From NCBI GenBank assembly GCA_963422465.1, contig OY730170.1:310001-374000 (forward strand): 64,000 bases of DNA. The letters are read 5' to 3'. This document shows, piece by piece, positions 10,079-19,415 of the stretch. The translations under genes were made by a program, and so were the position numbers. The DNA is from Lichina pygmaea. Its lineage: Eukaryota; Ascomycota; Lichinomycetes; Lichinales; Lichinaceae. Each line of letters starts with the position of its first letter. Position 1 is the stretch's first letter. Below the pieces are notes generated by a model. It made no database searches. It was not told the DNA's origin and saw only the letters and a program-made list of their open reading frames with translations.

Positions 10079-11500
10079 ATGGCTCCCAAGAAGAAAAAAC
10101 CCACCTTTTCAGAAAGTAACACCAGAGCTACACCAGCTATACTCTCCCAACCAGCTCCCAGTCTGGCTAGCACCCAGTCCAGCTCTCCTACCCCTCAACC
10201 AGCTCCCCAGAGTGACTACAAACTAGTAGACTCCTGGATCAAAACTCAACCAGTCCCAGAATCTATTCTGAAAAGCTGGGAAAATATCAAAAAGAACTCC
10301 TTCCCTACAGAAGCCCAGTCTAGCTCCACTGGCCTCACCAACAGAATCTTCCAGGAGCTGGAGAATATCAACAAGCGGCTGGACAAACAAGAAGCCAAGC
10401 CATCATATGCCCAGGCTGTCCAAAAATCTATTCCAGCACAAATCCCTCTACCTGCAAGAATTCTCAAAGAAGTTCTTGTACATCCTGGTATCCAGCCACC
10501 TGACATGGCTAATAGAACTCACATCCAGCTTTTCCAGGCTCTTCAAGACAGACTACCCAGTCCCTACAACAAGCAGGTCAGAGCAGTAAGGAAACTTCCT
10601 TCAGGGGATATCCTTATTAACACAGAAAGCCAAGAGACTAAAGTCTTCCTAGAGAAAAACCCTGCCTGGGTATCAGCTATCTTCACAAAGAAAGCAACCA
10701 TCCAGCTCAAGAGATTTCCAGTTCTGATCCATGGAGTCAGAACAGAAGATATCCAACCTGAAGACCTGGAGAAAACCCGCCAGATAATCCAGAACAGCAA
10801 CCCATCTCTGAGCAAGCAAATCACCATCCTGAGAGCCTACTGGTCTAAGAAGGCTATAGCTCAAAAGAAGCCAGTTACCTCTCTCCACCTGGATCTGGCT
10901 ACCCCTGAACAAGCCAATCTTTTGATTGAGAGTGGGCTAGTGCTGGGGCACAGGATGCATGAAGCAGAACCTTTTCTGGCAGACACAGTTATTGCACAAT
11001 GTTTCAAGTGCTTTGGCTATGGGCACCAAGCACACTTCTGCAAGAACAAAGCTGTGTGTGGTGCCTGTGGAGGCCAGCATGAAAGGAGAGCCTGCCAAGT
11101 TCCTGAACAGCTTCTCAAGCCAAAATGCTGCAACTGCAGAGGAGCTCACCCAGCCTGGGCCAGTGTCTGTCCAGTACACCAGGAAGCAGCCAAGAAGGCA
11201 AGAGAAGCATGGAACACACGCCCAGGAAAATATGAGATCCCAACAGCTACCTCTGTTCCAGCTCTACAACCCCCCCCAGTTATGTCTTTCCTTCTCTCTC
11301 AGTCTCTACCAGGGGGAAAAAACATAAAACAGCTGAGCCAAGCAGAAGCTCAGAGAGACTCAGAGGTGCACTCCCAGAAGTGCAAATTCTTTCTTCAAGA
11401 TCAGCCAACTCTGGAGGAAAGCTACCAGCTAACTTGTTCAAGATCTTTGATGCTGAGATGTCTGCATGAAAGACACAAAGCTGACACTTCTCCAGTATAA
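10079..11500 (+). CDS. LINE ORF1, zinc-knuckle nucleic-acid-binding protein
   Basis: The product is 473 aa, from the ATG at 10079. The N-terminal 60 residues are Ser/Pro/Gln-rich, and the middle resembles the RNA-binding part of Tad-type ORF1 proteins. Three Cys/His knuckles follow at about residues 305-375: CFKCFGYGHQAHFC, CGACGGQHERRAC and CNCRGAHPAWASVC. Such proteins coat the element RNA and are needed for retrotransposition. The last 35 bases overlap the start of ORF2 in another frame, so ORF2 is probably translated by reinitiation. No stop or shift is seen. Confidence 0.92.
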   Translation: MAPKKKKPTFSESNTRATPAILSQPAPSLASTQSSSPTPQPAPQSDYKLVDSWIKTQPVPESILKSWENIKKNSFPTEAQSSSTGLTNRIFQELENINKRLDKQEAKPSYAQAVQKSIPAQIPLPARILKEVLVHPGIQPPDMANRTHIQLFQALQDRLPSPYNKQVRAVRKLPSGDILINTESQETKVFLEKNPAWVSAIFTKKATIQLKRFPVLIHGVRTEDIQPEDLEKTRQIIQNSNPSLSKQITILRAYWSKKAIAQKKPVTSLHLDLATPEQANLLIESGLVLGHRMHEAEPFLADTVIAQCFKCFGYGHQAHFCKNKAVCGACGGQHERRACQVPEQLLKPKCCNCRGAHPAWASVCPVHQEAAKKAREAWNTRPGKYEIPTATSVPALQPPPVMSFLLSQSLPGGKNIKQLSQAEAQRDSEVHSQKCKFFLQDQPTLEESYQLTCSRSLMLRCLHERHKADTSPV

Positions 11501-14500
11501 TGTGCAAAAAAGCCAATCAGTCCAAGAGCTACTGCTAGCAACCTCAGCTCTTCAAGAGGTGGACATTATTGCACTTCAAGAGCCCTGGAAAAACCCTCAC
11601 CTAGAAACAAGCACTTCAACTGTTTTCTCTTCCTTTCTTCCTCTCTACTGTTCAGAGATTGGCAGAACACTTTTTCTTATTAATAAAAATCTGAAACTCT
11701 CTTCTCTTCATCCTACCTTCTGGAATAAAGACTTTGTTTCTCTTGAAATCTACTTGGAAAACTCTTCTACTTCTCTTTGGGTACATAATCTCTACTTCAC
11801 CCCATCAAGTCAAGAAAACTACACAGAGGCATCAGAAGCTCTTCTCTGTTTACTCCAAAATGCTTTACAAGAACAAGGACAACATATTCTTCTCACAGAC
11901 TCAAATCTTCACCACCCAGACTGGTCAAAGAAAAGAAGACTGTACTCTGAGACTGCAAACAAGTTTCAAGACCTAATGAAAGATTTAAATCTGGATTTAG
12001 CTATTGCACCTTTCACCCCTACCAGAGCAAGATCTCTTTCTGAAAAACCATGTTCTTCTATTGATCTGTCTTTTATTTCTTCTTCTCTTTCTAACTCTCT
12101 GATTTTCTCTAAAGTGGCTCTTCAGTTCTTTCATGGGTCTGACCACAGACCTGTACTAACCTGCCTGGACCTGGATCCTCCAAGGAAAATCTGGAAACCA
12201 GAAAGAAACTGGAGAACACTGGACTCAAACCTTGCAAGAGTAGAGTGTGAGAAGCTACACCTGCCCTTCCACTTCCAAGACAAATATGAAGTGGATGAGT
12301 ACTTGGAGTATCTTGACAACTTTCTCCAAGAAATAGCAAGCAAATCCACACAGCTCCAGAAGCAATCTGGCCACTCAGTTCCCTGGTGGAATCAAGAGAT
12401 CCAAAACAAGGTTAAAGAGGAAAGAAGAGTAAGAAGAAAAGTGCAAAAAAGGCAAGCAAGTCAAGAGGAACTTGAGCAAGCAACTAAGCTCAAGAAAAAG
12501 GCAGTCAGAGATGGAAAACAGAACACTTTCAGACACCAAATCCATGAACTGGCCAGCTCTTCAAAGTTCTGGAAGCTTGCAAAGTGGGGAAAGTCCAAAG
12601 CCAACAAGACTCCTGATCTTCCTCTGGTTCCTGACCTGGAAACACAAGAAGGAATAGCCAAAACCTTTGAGGAAAAGACTAAAGCCTTCTCACAACAGTT
12701 CTTTCCAAAAGCTCTAGTTCCAGAACCAGGCTCAGAAAGCTCCCAGACTATCTCTGAGATACAGCTCTCCCAGGAGGTAACATGTGAAGAAGTGGAGCAA
12801 ATTCTGGCCAAGAAGAAACCTTTCACAGCAGGAGGGAGAGATAAGCTGCCAAATGGATTTCTGAGAGCTCTGGGGCCTAGGTTCTGCCAAGCTCTAGCTA
12901 TTCTGACTTCAACATGCTGGAAACTGGAGTACTTCCCTGAAAGATTTAAGAGTGCAAAAACAGTCTGCTTGAGGAAACCTGGCAAGGGAACCTACAATCA
13001 AGCTAAAGCCTGGCGCCCTATAGCTCTGCTAAACACAACAGGCAAGCTGATGGAAGCTATTGCTGCAGCCAGACTAAGCAAGATAGCAGAAGAAGCTGGA
13101 CTATTGCCAGATATCCAGATGGGCTTTAGGAAAGGAAGATCCACAGAAGCAGCACTTTTCCTTCTAACCTCCCAAGTGGAAAAAGTCTGGAAGGAAGGCA
13201 TGGTTGCATCCCTACTCTCACTGGATATCTCAGGAGCCTATGACAGAGTTCTCCCCAAGATACTACAGCAAATTCTGAAAAGAAAAGGAATACCTGCCTG
13301 GCTAGCTTCCTGGATCTACTCCTTCTGTGATAAGCGCTCTACCACTCTTGTCTTTGATGATTCTGAGTCTTATTCTATTCCTATTCATTGTGGAGTTCCT
13401 CAAGATTCTCCATTATCCCCTATTCTTTTTCTATTCTACATTTCTGAATTGCATGAGACTGTGCATACTCCCTCTTCTGGTGTATCTGCCCTGGGGTTTG
13501 CAGATGATACAAATCTGCTTGCTTTTAGTCACTCCTTGAAAAGTAACCTTCTGAAGTTAAAGAACACACACCACAAATGTCTATCCTGGGCTGCAAGACA
13601 TGGAATAGTCTTCTCACCTGAGAAATATGAAATACTTCATTTTTCCAGAAGAAGATCAGACAATCTTCAGCTCAAGCTCAGACTGGGGAATGTGATTCTC
13701 AAACCAAAAGAAGAAGTGCGAGTACTTGGAGTGTACCTAGATGCAAAGCTCCACTGGCACAAACACCAGAGGATTATTCTTCAAAAAGCACAGAAAGCAC
13801 TCTCTTCTCTTTCTAGAACTTCCTATTCTACTTGGAGCTTTCCAGTTCACACATCATGTCTGGTGTACACTGCTATACTGAGATCTCTACTGAGCTATGC
13901 AGTGGGGATCTGGTTTAACCCTCTAAGAAAATCCTCCAATATCTCTTCTCTTGTTTCATTTCAAAACAGATGCCTAAGACTTATTGGGGGTGCCTTCAAA
14001 GCCACTCCTTCTTTTCTATTAGAGAGTGAGCTTTTTCTTCTACCTCTAGACCTATACTTTAAATTTCGCACTGCCTGTTTTCTTTCTTCTATTCAAAACT
14101 CCCCTCTCAAATACTTTCTTGACAGTATCTTTTCCACTATTTCCAGCTATGCCTCTCTCTTGAAGAAACCTTTAAAGGAATCCTCAACTATCTCTCCTAA
14201 GTGGAAATTCACTTGGTTAAGTCAAATAACTACTAACCAGGCTAGTTCAAAGAAAGAACTACAAAAGCTCTTTACTAAAGAGTGGGAAGACCAATGGGAA
14301 GAGAAGAAAAGAAGAAGCTATCCAGGCTGGCAGACTTTCTGTCAAAAGCCACACAAAAACAATCTGAAGCTCTACAAAGAGTTACAGAAAGCTGAGGCAA
14401 GTCTGCTACTGCAAATCAGGACTGGAAGAATTGGTCTGGCAAGTTTTCTTTTCAGAGCTGGAGCTCCTGACTTCCCTACCCCACTATGTGTGTGTGGCCA

Positions 14501-14708
14501 AGCAGAGGAAACTGCAAAACATATCACCTCTTCATGCTCTCTTTATTCAAGACAAAGACAACAAGTCTCTTTTAATCCCCAAGACTTCACCACTATTATT
14601 TCAAACCCAGAGCTACTACAGAAGTTCTTGTACTGGTTTATGTCTTTGAAAAGACTAAACCAGTTTAATCTAGCTTTCAAACTCCACTATTCCCAATCCA
14701 ATACCTAG
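11466..14708 (+). CDS. LINE ORF2, endonuclease and reverse transcriptase
   Basis: The product is 1080 aa, from the ATG at 11466. Residues 1-230 form an APE-type endonuclease, with YNVQKS, ALQEPW, LLTDSNLHHPDW, SSIDLSF and GSDHRPV motifs. Reverse transcriptase spans about 460-770, with the catalytic SLDISGAYDRV and FADDTNLLAF boxes. A Cys/His cluster (CVCGQAEETAKHITSSC) lies near the C-terminus. I see no RNase H domain, which many Tad-clade elements have. The enzyme nicks the target and primes cDNA synthesis there. All catalytic motifs look intact, so the copy could be active if it is transcribed. Confidence 0.95.
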   Translation: MKDTKLTLLQYNVQKSQSVQELLLATSALQEVDIIALQEPWKNPHLETSTSTVFSSFLPLYCSEIGRTLFLINKNLKLSSLHPTFWNKDFVSLEIYLENSSTSLWVHNLYFTPSSQENYTEASEALLCLLQNALQEQGQHILLTDSNLHHPDWSKKRRLYSETANKFQDLMKDLNLDLAIAPFTPTRARSLSEKPCSSIDLSFISSSLSNSLIFSKVALQFFHGSDHRPVLTCLDLDPPRKIWKPERNWRTLDSNLARVECEKLHLPFHFQDKYEVDEYLEYLDNFLQEIASKSTQLQKQSGHSVPWWNQEIQNKVKEERRVRRKVQKRQASQEELEQATKLKKKAVRDGKQNTFRHQIHELASSSKFWKLAKWGKSKANKTPDLPLVPDLETQEGIAKTFEEKTKAFSQQFFPKALVPEPGSESSQTISEIQLSQEVTCEEVEQILAKKKPFTAGGRDKLPNGFLRALGPRFCQALAILTSTCWKLEYFPERFKSAKTVCLRKPGKGTYNQAKAWRPIALLNTTGKLMEAIAAARLSKIAEEAGLLPDIQMGFRKGRSTEAALFLLTSQVEKVWKEGMVASLLSLDISGAYDRVLPKILQQILKRKGIPAWLASWIYSFCDKRSTTLVFDDSESYSIPIHCGVPQDSPLSPILFLFYISELHETVHTPSSGVSALGFADDTNLLAFSHSLKSNLLKLKNTHHKCLSWAARHGIVFSPEKYEILHFSRRRSDNLQLKLRLGNVILKPKEEVRVLGVYLDAKLHWHKHQRIILQKAQKALSSLSRTSYSTWSFPVHTSCLVYTAILRSLLSYAVGIWFNPLRKSSNISSLVSFQNRCLRLIGGAFKATPSFLLESELFLLPLDLYFKFRTACFLSSIQNSPLKYFLDSIFSTISSYASLLKKPLKESSTISPKWKFTWLSQITTNQASSKKELQKLFTKEWEDQWEEKKRRSYPGWQTFCQKPHKNNLKLYKELQKAEASLLLQIRTGRIGLASFLFRAGAPDFPTPLCVCGQAEETAKHITSSCSLYSRQRQQVSFNPQDFTTIISNPELLQKFLYWFMSLKRLNQFNLAFKLHYSQSNT

Positions 14709-14886
14709 ATTCTCTTCTCCTACCAGAAACTTCAAGATTCCTTTTGTTACATTCCCTAGTCACACCCTGCCTTCAGTTTTTATCCCTTCAAAGGTTTTCT
14801 GAAGGAGTTCACTATTAGCTAGAAGATCTGCATGACTGTAAAGCTACTACCAGTGTAAGAATCAAATAAAATAAAATAAAATAAAA

Positions 14887-15532
14887 ATCAGGGCATCATC
14901 ATCCCAATCAGTCAGTACTGAGTATTGTTTGAACTGCGTGGTGTACTCTGCAGCTGAGCGTTGTTGTTTGATGTGCTGGATCATTTGTATAGCCACTTTG
15001 TCTTTGTTAGATAGTCCAAGGATCCTTTTGATCTTGTCCTTGAATCACGTCCATTTTGTCATCCATTCCGACATGCCATCGTGGTCTCTGTTTCCTGAGA
15101 GATGTTTGTTGATGTAGGGCTTGATCCATCAATAAGTATTGCCTCTCATGTAAGTGGTTGCAAAGAGGGGCCACTTCTCCTTAGGCAGCTTTGTCTCTGG
15201 TTAGAATTGAAAGTAGACTTGGAGTTGCATGAGCCAGTCATTGACCTTGTTTCTTTCACTGTAGAACAGGTCTGGCTTGGCGACACTAATCTTTCCATCT
15301 GGGAATCTGGGGTTGGTTACTCCTGAGGTACTTATCCTTGAGGGTCTTCAAAGTGTTGCAGTCTGTACTGTACTGTCCTATCCGAGTATAGGATTAGGGC
15401 GAGAGGTGGAAGGCAGGTTGGTTCTTGCAGGAGAGGAGTGTCAAGGAGTGCGAAGGGGTTTGGTGGAACGTGGTGGTGGTGACACCTGATCAATAGTTTC
15501 GCACAAAAGGATTGTATTGAAGTAGATCTAGT
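14887..15532 (-). mobile_element. Element C, right segment (start of gag and leader)
   Basis: This segment continues element C after the LINE. Joined across the LINE, minus-strand gag reads on (DWDDDALIVMY, then a TGA). Gag N-terminal sequence, broken by stops, covers about 14900-15400. A short leader reaches the LTR at 15533. Confidence 0.8.
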
Positions 15533-15912
15533 TGTCTGGATCACAACATGAGTTGAAGACAATTATTCCATAAGGGAACTATCACCAGACTATATAGTGC
15601 TGGCCTGTCAAGACAATCAAGATTGTCTTGACAGTCTTGATGTCAAGACAGGTGAGATTGTCTTGACAGTCCCACCATGTTATGCACCCTGCGTCAAGAC
15701 TGGTGAGATTGTCTTGATGCTTCCTGCATCCTGCATCAAGACTGGTGAGATTGTCTCGATGCTTCATGCATGCTGTGTCAAGCTGCCTGTGTGTGTCTCG
15801 ACAGTCACGTGACCCCTTGTTGGTTGGTCACTTGACTTCCATGGTGTCCTCTTGCCTGGCCCGTGGCCTGATTGCTTATAAATAAGTGGCTCCTATCCCA
15901 GGGGTCATAACA
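15533..15912 (-). repeat. Element C 5' LTR
   Basis: On the minus strand this 380-bp LTR starts TGTTATGACC and ends CCAGACA. A TATA-like box (TTATTTATAAG) lies about 25-45 bp in from its outer edge. Inside are tandem repeats of about 42 bp built on TCAAGACTGGTGAGATTG (best copies about 15692-15775), with related CAAGAC/GTCTTG inverted pieces to their left. The next 5 bp after 15912 are CTGCC, where element B sequence resumes; the matching CTGCC should occur left of the window. Confidence 0.75.
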
Positions 15913-18387
15913 CTGCCATTGATATTGGAAATCCAAGACCAGATCCAAGGAGCTAAATAGTTTACCAAGTTCAATATTCAAGGCACTTTCAACCTGGTTA
16001 GGATGAAAGATGGTGAAGAATGGAAGACAGCCTTTTGTACAAGGTACAGGCATTACAAGTATACAGTGATGCTATTCAGCCTTATGAATGCACTGGCAAC
16101 ATTCCAATCACTTATTAACACTGTCCTCCGACAATACCTGGACATATTTGTCACCACCTACATTGACGACATCTTGGTATACACCAATGGAACCTTGGAG
16201 AAGCATAAACAGCATGTCAAGAAGATTCTACATGCACTCCAGAAAGCAGGCATGAGGTTACACCTTGATAAAAGTGTTTTCCACACAAAAGAAGTGGAAT
16301 ATTTAGGGTTGATCCTAACAACAGAAGGAATCTGAATAGACAACACAAAGACAGCAGCAGTACAAGACTGGCCAACACCCAAAAACCTCAAAGAAGTACA
16401 ATCCTTCCTAGGATTTGCAAACTTCTACTGATGATTCATCAAGGACTACTCAAGAACAGCAGTAATCTTGACAGAGTTAACCAGAAAGAACAAATCTTTC
16501 AGGTGGGAGGAGAGCCAACAAACAGTCTTCCAGGAGTTGAAGAACAAATTCATCTCCACACCTATTTTAGTATCATTTGACTCTGAGAAAAGGATCATTT
16601 TGGAGACTGATGCCTCAGACCAAGCATTGGGATCCTGCTTGTGTCAACCAGACACTGACAACCGCTTACACCCTGTCACATACTGATCAAGAAAGTTCTC
16701 TGGCCCAGAACTGAGGTACAATGTTCACAATAAAGAGCTGTTAGCAATCATTGATGTATTCCAAGAATAGAGGCCTTACTTGGAGAGGGTAAAATACACG
16801 ATAGATGTGTACTCAGACCACAAGAACTTAGCTTACTTCACAACAATGAAGAAGCTAAACTGACAACAAGTTTGATGGGCAGAGTTGTTGGCATCATACA
16901 ACTTTCAAATCCTCTACTGGAAGGGTACTGAAAATACTTGAGCAGACACACTCAGCAGGTGACCAGACCTGATGGACAAGAAAACAACAGAGGAACACCC
17001 AATCCTAGCGACAAAAGGATAAACCCTGGTCTATGCCCAACCCCAACTGGTAACAACTGAAACAAAAGGTCCACTCCTTACCCTTGGCCACAAGGTGGCA
17101 AACAAAAAGGAAATTGTGCCAGAAAGAGCACAAGAGGAGGTGATCTGGAGGCATTATGACAGGCCTTTGCACAGACACCCCGGACAAGATAAAACCTTGG
17201 AGAAGATCCAAAGGAACTACCACTTTGACAGAATGAAGCGCAAGATGATAGAGTTCATCCGCAACTGTGAACAGTGTGCAAAGAACAAACCATCAAGACA
17301 TAAGCCCTACAGGCAGGCACAGCAAATAGACCTACCTGAGGCACCATGGGAAACTATCACGATGGATTTCATAGTCAAGTTGCCAAAGTCGACAGACTTA
17401 GCAACAAAGTTGGTATACGATAGCATTTTGGTGGTTGTTGACAAGCTCACCAAATACACCCACCTGGTCCTGTGGAAAGAATCAGAAACCACGAACAAAC
17501 TTGCGAGTGTCCTACTCAAAGAGTTAGTAAGCCACTAAGGGCTACCAAAAACAATCATCTCAGATCAAGACAAACTCTTCACCTTGAAATTCTGGAATAT
17601 ATAGACAAGGTAACTAGGCATTGATACAAAGATGTCAACAGCCTACCATCCACAAACTGACAGACAAACTGAGTGGACAAACCAGACGATGGAGCAGTAT
17701 CTACAACACTACGTCAGCCACCAGCAGGATAACTGGGTGGAACTGCTACCAATAGCCCAGTTTGCGTACAACAACCGGCAACATAGTGTGACAGGGACAA
17801 CACTGTTCTTTGTGAACTATGGAAGAAACCCCTGATGGCAGGCAACAGCAGAAGGCAATATTGTTGATATTAACAAACTCGCTGCTATGCACAAGAGGAT
17901 GAAAACAACAATCAACCGTGCCCAGAACACCACTGCCCGCTGATCACACAACAAAAGGTTGAAGGGACCAACCCTGGAAAGAGGGGATAAGGTCTACCTA
18001 TCAACAAAAAACCTGCGCTTGAAGTGACTGAGCAAAAAGCTGGACCACGTACAAATCAGACCATTCGAAATTGAGAAGTGCACTGGGGAAGTCAACTATC
18101 AACTGAGACTACCACGAAAAGTAAGGATGCACCGAGTATTCCACATCTCACTGCTCGAACCAGCACCCAGTGACACAGAGATTGAGACAGAATAGAACTT
18201 TGAGGACGACAAAGAAGAGTACAATGTCAAAAGGATCCTGGATAGTCGAAGAAACAGACAGAAAACTGAGTACCTGGTGAAGTGGTTAGGGTTTGACGAA
18301 GAAGAAAATTTGTGGGAACCAACCGAGAACTTCAGCCCTGTGATGAACCAGAAGCTGGTGGATTACCACCAAGCAAACCCGCAGTGA
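15913..18387 (+). pseudogene. Element B pol: RT, RNase H, integrase, chromodomain (broken)
   Basis: Reverse transcriptase starts mid-domain at 15913 and keeps an intact YIDD box (near 16160), unlike element A. Stops appear as TAG after the IQGAK-like motif (15957), TGA-TAG near 16332, TGA-TGA after FANFY (near 16430) and TGA at Arg sites near 16680, 16860-16880 and 16940. Integrase (about 17090-17940) retains the HHCC site and catalytic motifs but has several stops. The chromodomain (about 18180-18385; YLVKWLGF, NLWEPTENF) is preceded by TAG where Trp is expected. Many stops sit at the same codons as in A. Confidence 0.85.
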
Positions 18388-18880
18388 CCAGGTCTGACAG
18401 GGACAACAGCTCGAGAGAAGCCAAAGTCTCTGAAGAGAAGACATCCTCAAAGGACAGCGGAGTGGCAGCCTGACTGGCCTCCTGTTCGCGGATAATGTGG
18501 AGGGCCTCTTGTTCCTGAGCATCGAGGGACTCTTGATCCTTGATAGCTGACAGCTCACAACAGATGGCATCAGCCTTCTTCTGGGAGAGACAACCCAGCT
18601 GCCGGCGGAGGCAGATCTGCCGGGGAAGTAACTTTAATAATTGGTCGTCAGTCTCTCGCAGCTGAGCCTTGAGCTGCTCACGCTCAAGTTCCATCTTCTT
18701 CCATTCTGATTCTGAGAGATGAAGGTCACAGTAACAACCCTTCTTGACACACTGATGACAAAAAGACGATGCGGAACTCACGACACACTTAGTGTGGTCG
18801 TGACGACAAGCACCGCATGTGATTTTCAATTCCTTGCCTATTTTACCAATACAACAAGAAAGAGAACTGCGACAACAAGT
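18332..18880 (-). CDS. Antisense Zn2Cys6 / coiled-coil ORF carried by element B
   Basis: This is the counterpart of the element A antisense frame and is about 80-85% identical by eye. The six Cys are kept in the same CX2CX6CX8CX2CX6C spacing (CGAC...KC...FCHQC...C). The charged segment (SESEWKKMELEREQLKAQ) and the C-terminal NPPASGSSQG follow. The frame is open from 18880 to the stop at 18332. An upstream in-frame ATG at 18904 is separated from it by TGA at 18881-18883, exactly as in element A. The C-terminal end overlaps the chromodomain codons of pol by about 55 bp on the other strand. Expression and function are unknown. Confidence 0.6.
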   Translation of the reverse strand, partial: TCCRSSLSCCIGKIGKELKITCGACRHDHTKCVVSSASSFCHQCVKKGCYCDLHLSESEWKKMELEREQLKAQLRETDDQLLKLLPRQICLRRQLGCLSQKKADAICCELSAIKDQESLDAQEQEALHIIREQEASQAATPLSFEDVFSSETLASLELLSLSDLVTAGLLGGNPPASGSSQG

Positions 18881-18965
18881 TCAAGTTGTCTGATCTTGGT
18901 TCATGACAAAAGAGGAGCAGGAAGAAAAAGGATCTGGGGACAGAACTCTTGGAGGGAGGGGATAG

Positions 18966-19415
18966 TGTTAAGGCCTAGGCCAGAACAGCCTAGGTAAACG
19001 AGGGAGGAGTGTTAGTCATACGGAACAACATCTGACCGGTCCGGTGGACAAGCAAGAGCTAAGCGAGGAGCTTGTCCGGTGGACGAGCAGGAGCTAAGCG
19101 AGGAGCTTGTCCGGTGGACAAGCAGGAGCTAAGCGAGGAGCTTGTCTGGTGGACGAGCAGGAGCTAAGCGAGGAGCTCGTCCACGCAAAAGAACGATACC
19201 CCTCGGAGGAGACCCCCCCCCTTGGGCATCTGCATAAAGACCCCCCAAGAGCCCGGAGGGATTAGCTCTCCAGGCTGAACACACATCGTATGAGAACAAT
19301 AGTACAGGGAGAGTTACCCACCTGTCTATTCACCTATCGAGTCCCTGTCTAGAATCTGCTCTGCGAAGCAACAGACCGTACCGGCTTCTGTGTGAACCCG
19401 GCCCGGCCTTTAACA
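18966..19415 (+). repeat. Element B 3' LTR
   Basis: The LTR is 450 bp, starts TGTTAAGGCC and ends GGCCTTTAACA. It carries four copies of the 35-bp hairpin unit (19043-19182), against three and two in the LTRs of element A. The length difference between the LTRs comes mainly from this repeat number. Confidence 0.93.

Larger units (their letters stand above)
9583..14886 (+). mobile_element. Tad-like LINE retrotransposon, full length
   Basis: This 5.3-kb non-LTR element lies on the plus strand. The 12-bp sequence ATCAGGGCATCA is present on both sides (9571-9582 and 14887-14898). The 3' end is a run of AAATA-type repeats (about 14866-14886) instead of pure poly-A. The 5' leader of about 500 bp holds two degenerate 45-bp repeats (9870-9914 and 9954-9998). 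Two overlapping ORFs follow, both without stops. It is inserted in gag of element C and is the least damaged element in the nest. Confidence 0.95.
15913..19415 (+). mobile_element. Element B, right part (Ty3/gypsy, same family as A)
   Basis: This is the second member of the element A family, on the plus strand. It begins in reverse transcriptase at the point where element C inserted and runs to its 3' LTR (18966-19415). Its gag, protease and 5' LTR should lie left of the window beyond element C. A purine tract (GGAGGGAGGGGATAG) precedes the LTR. It carries more stops than A but still has the antisense Zn2Cys6 frame. Confidence 0.9.

Noticed and set aside
12461-12985. Minus-strand frame of 174 aa inside the LINE
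   Set aside because: It is a shadow of ORF2, which has clear RT and endonuclease motifs; unlike the antisense frames of A and B it has no motif.
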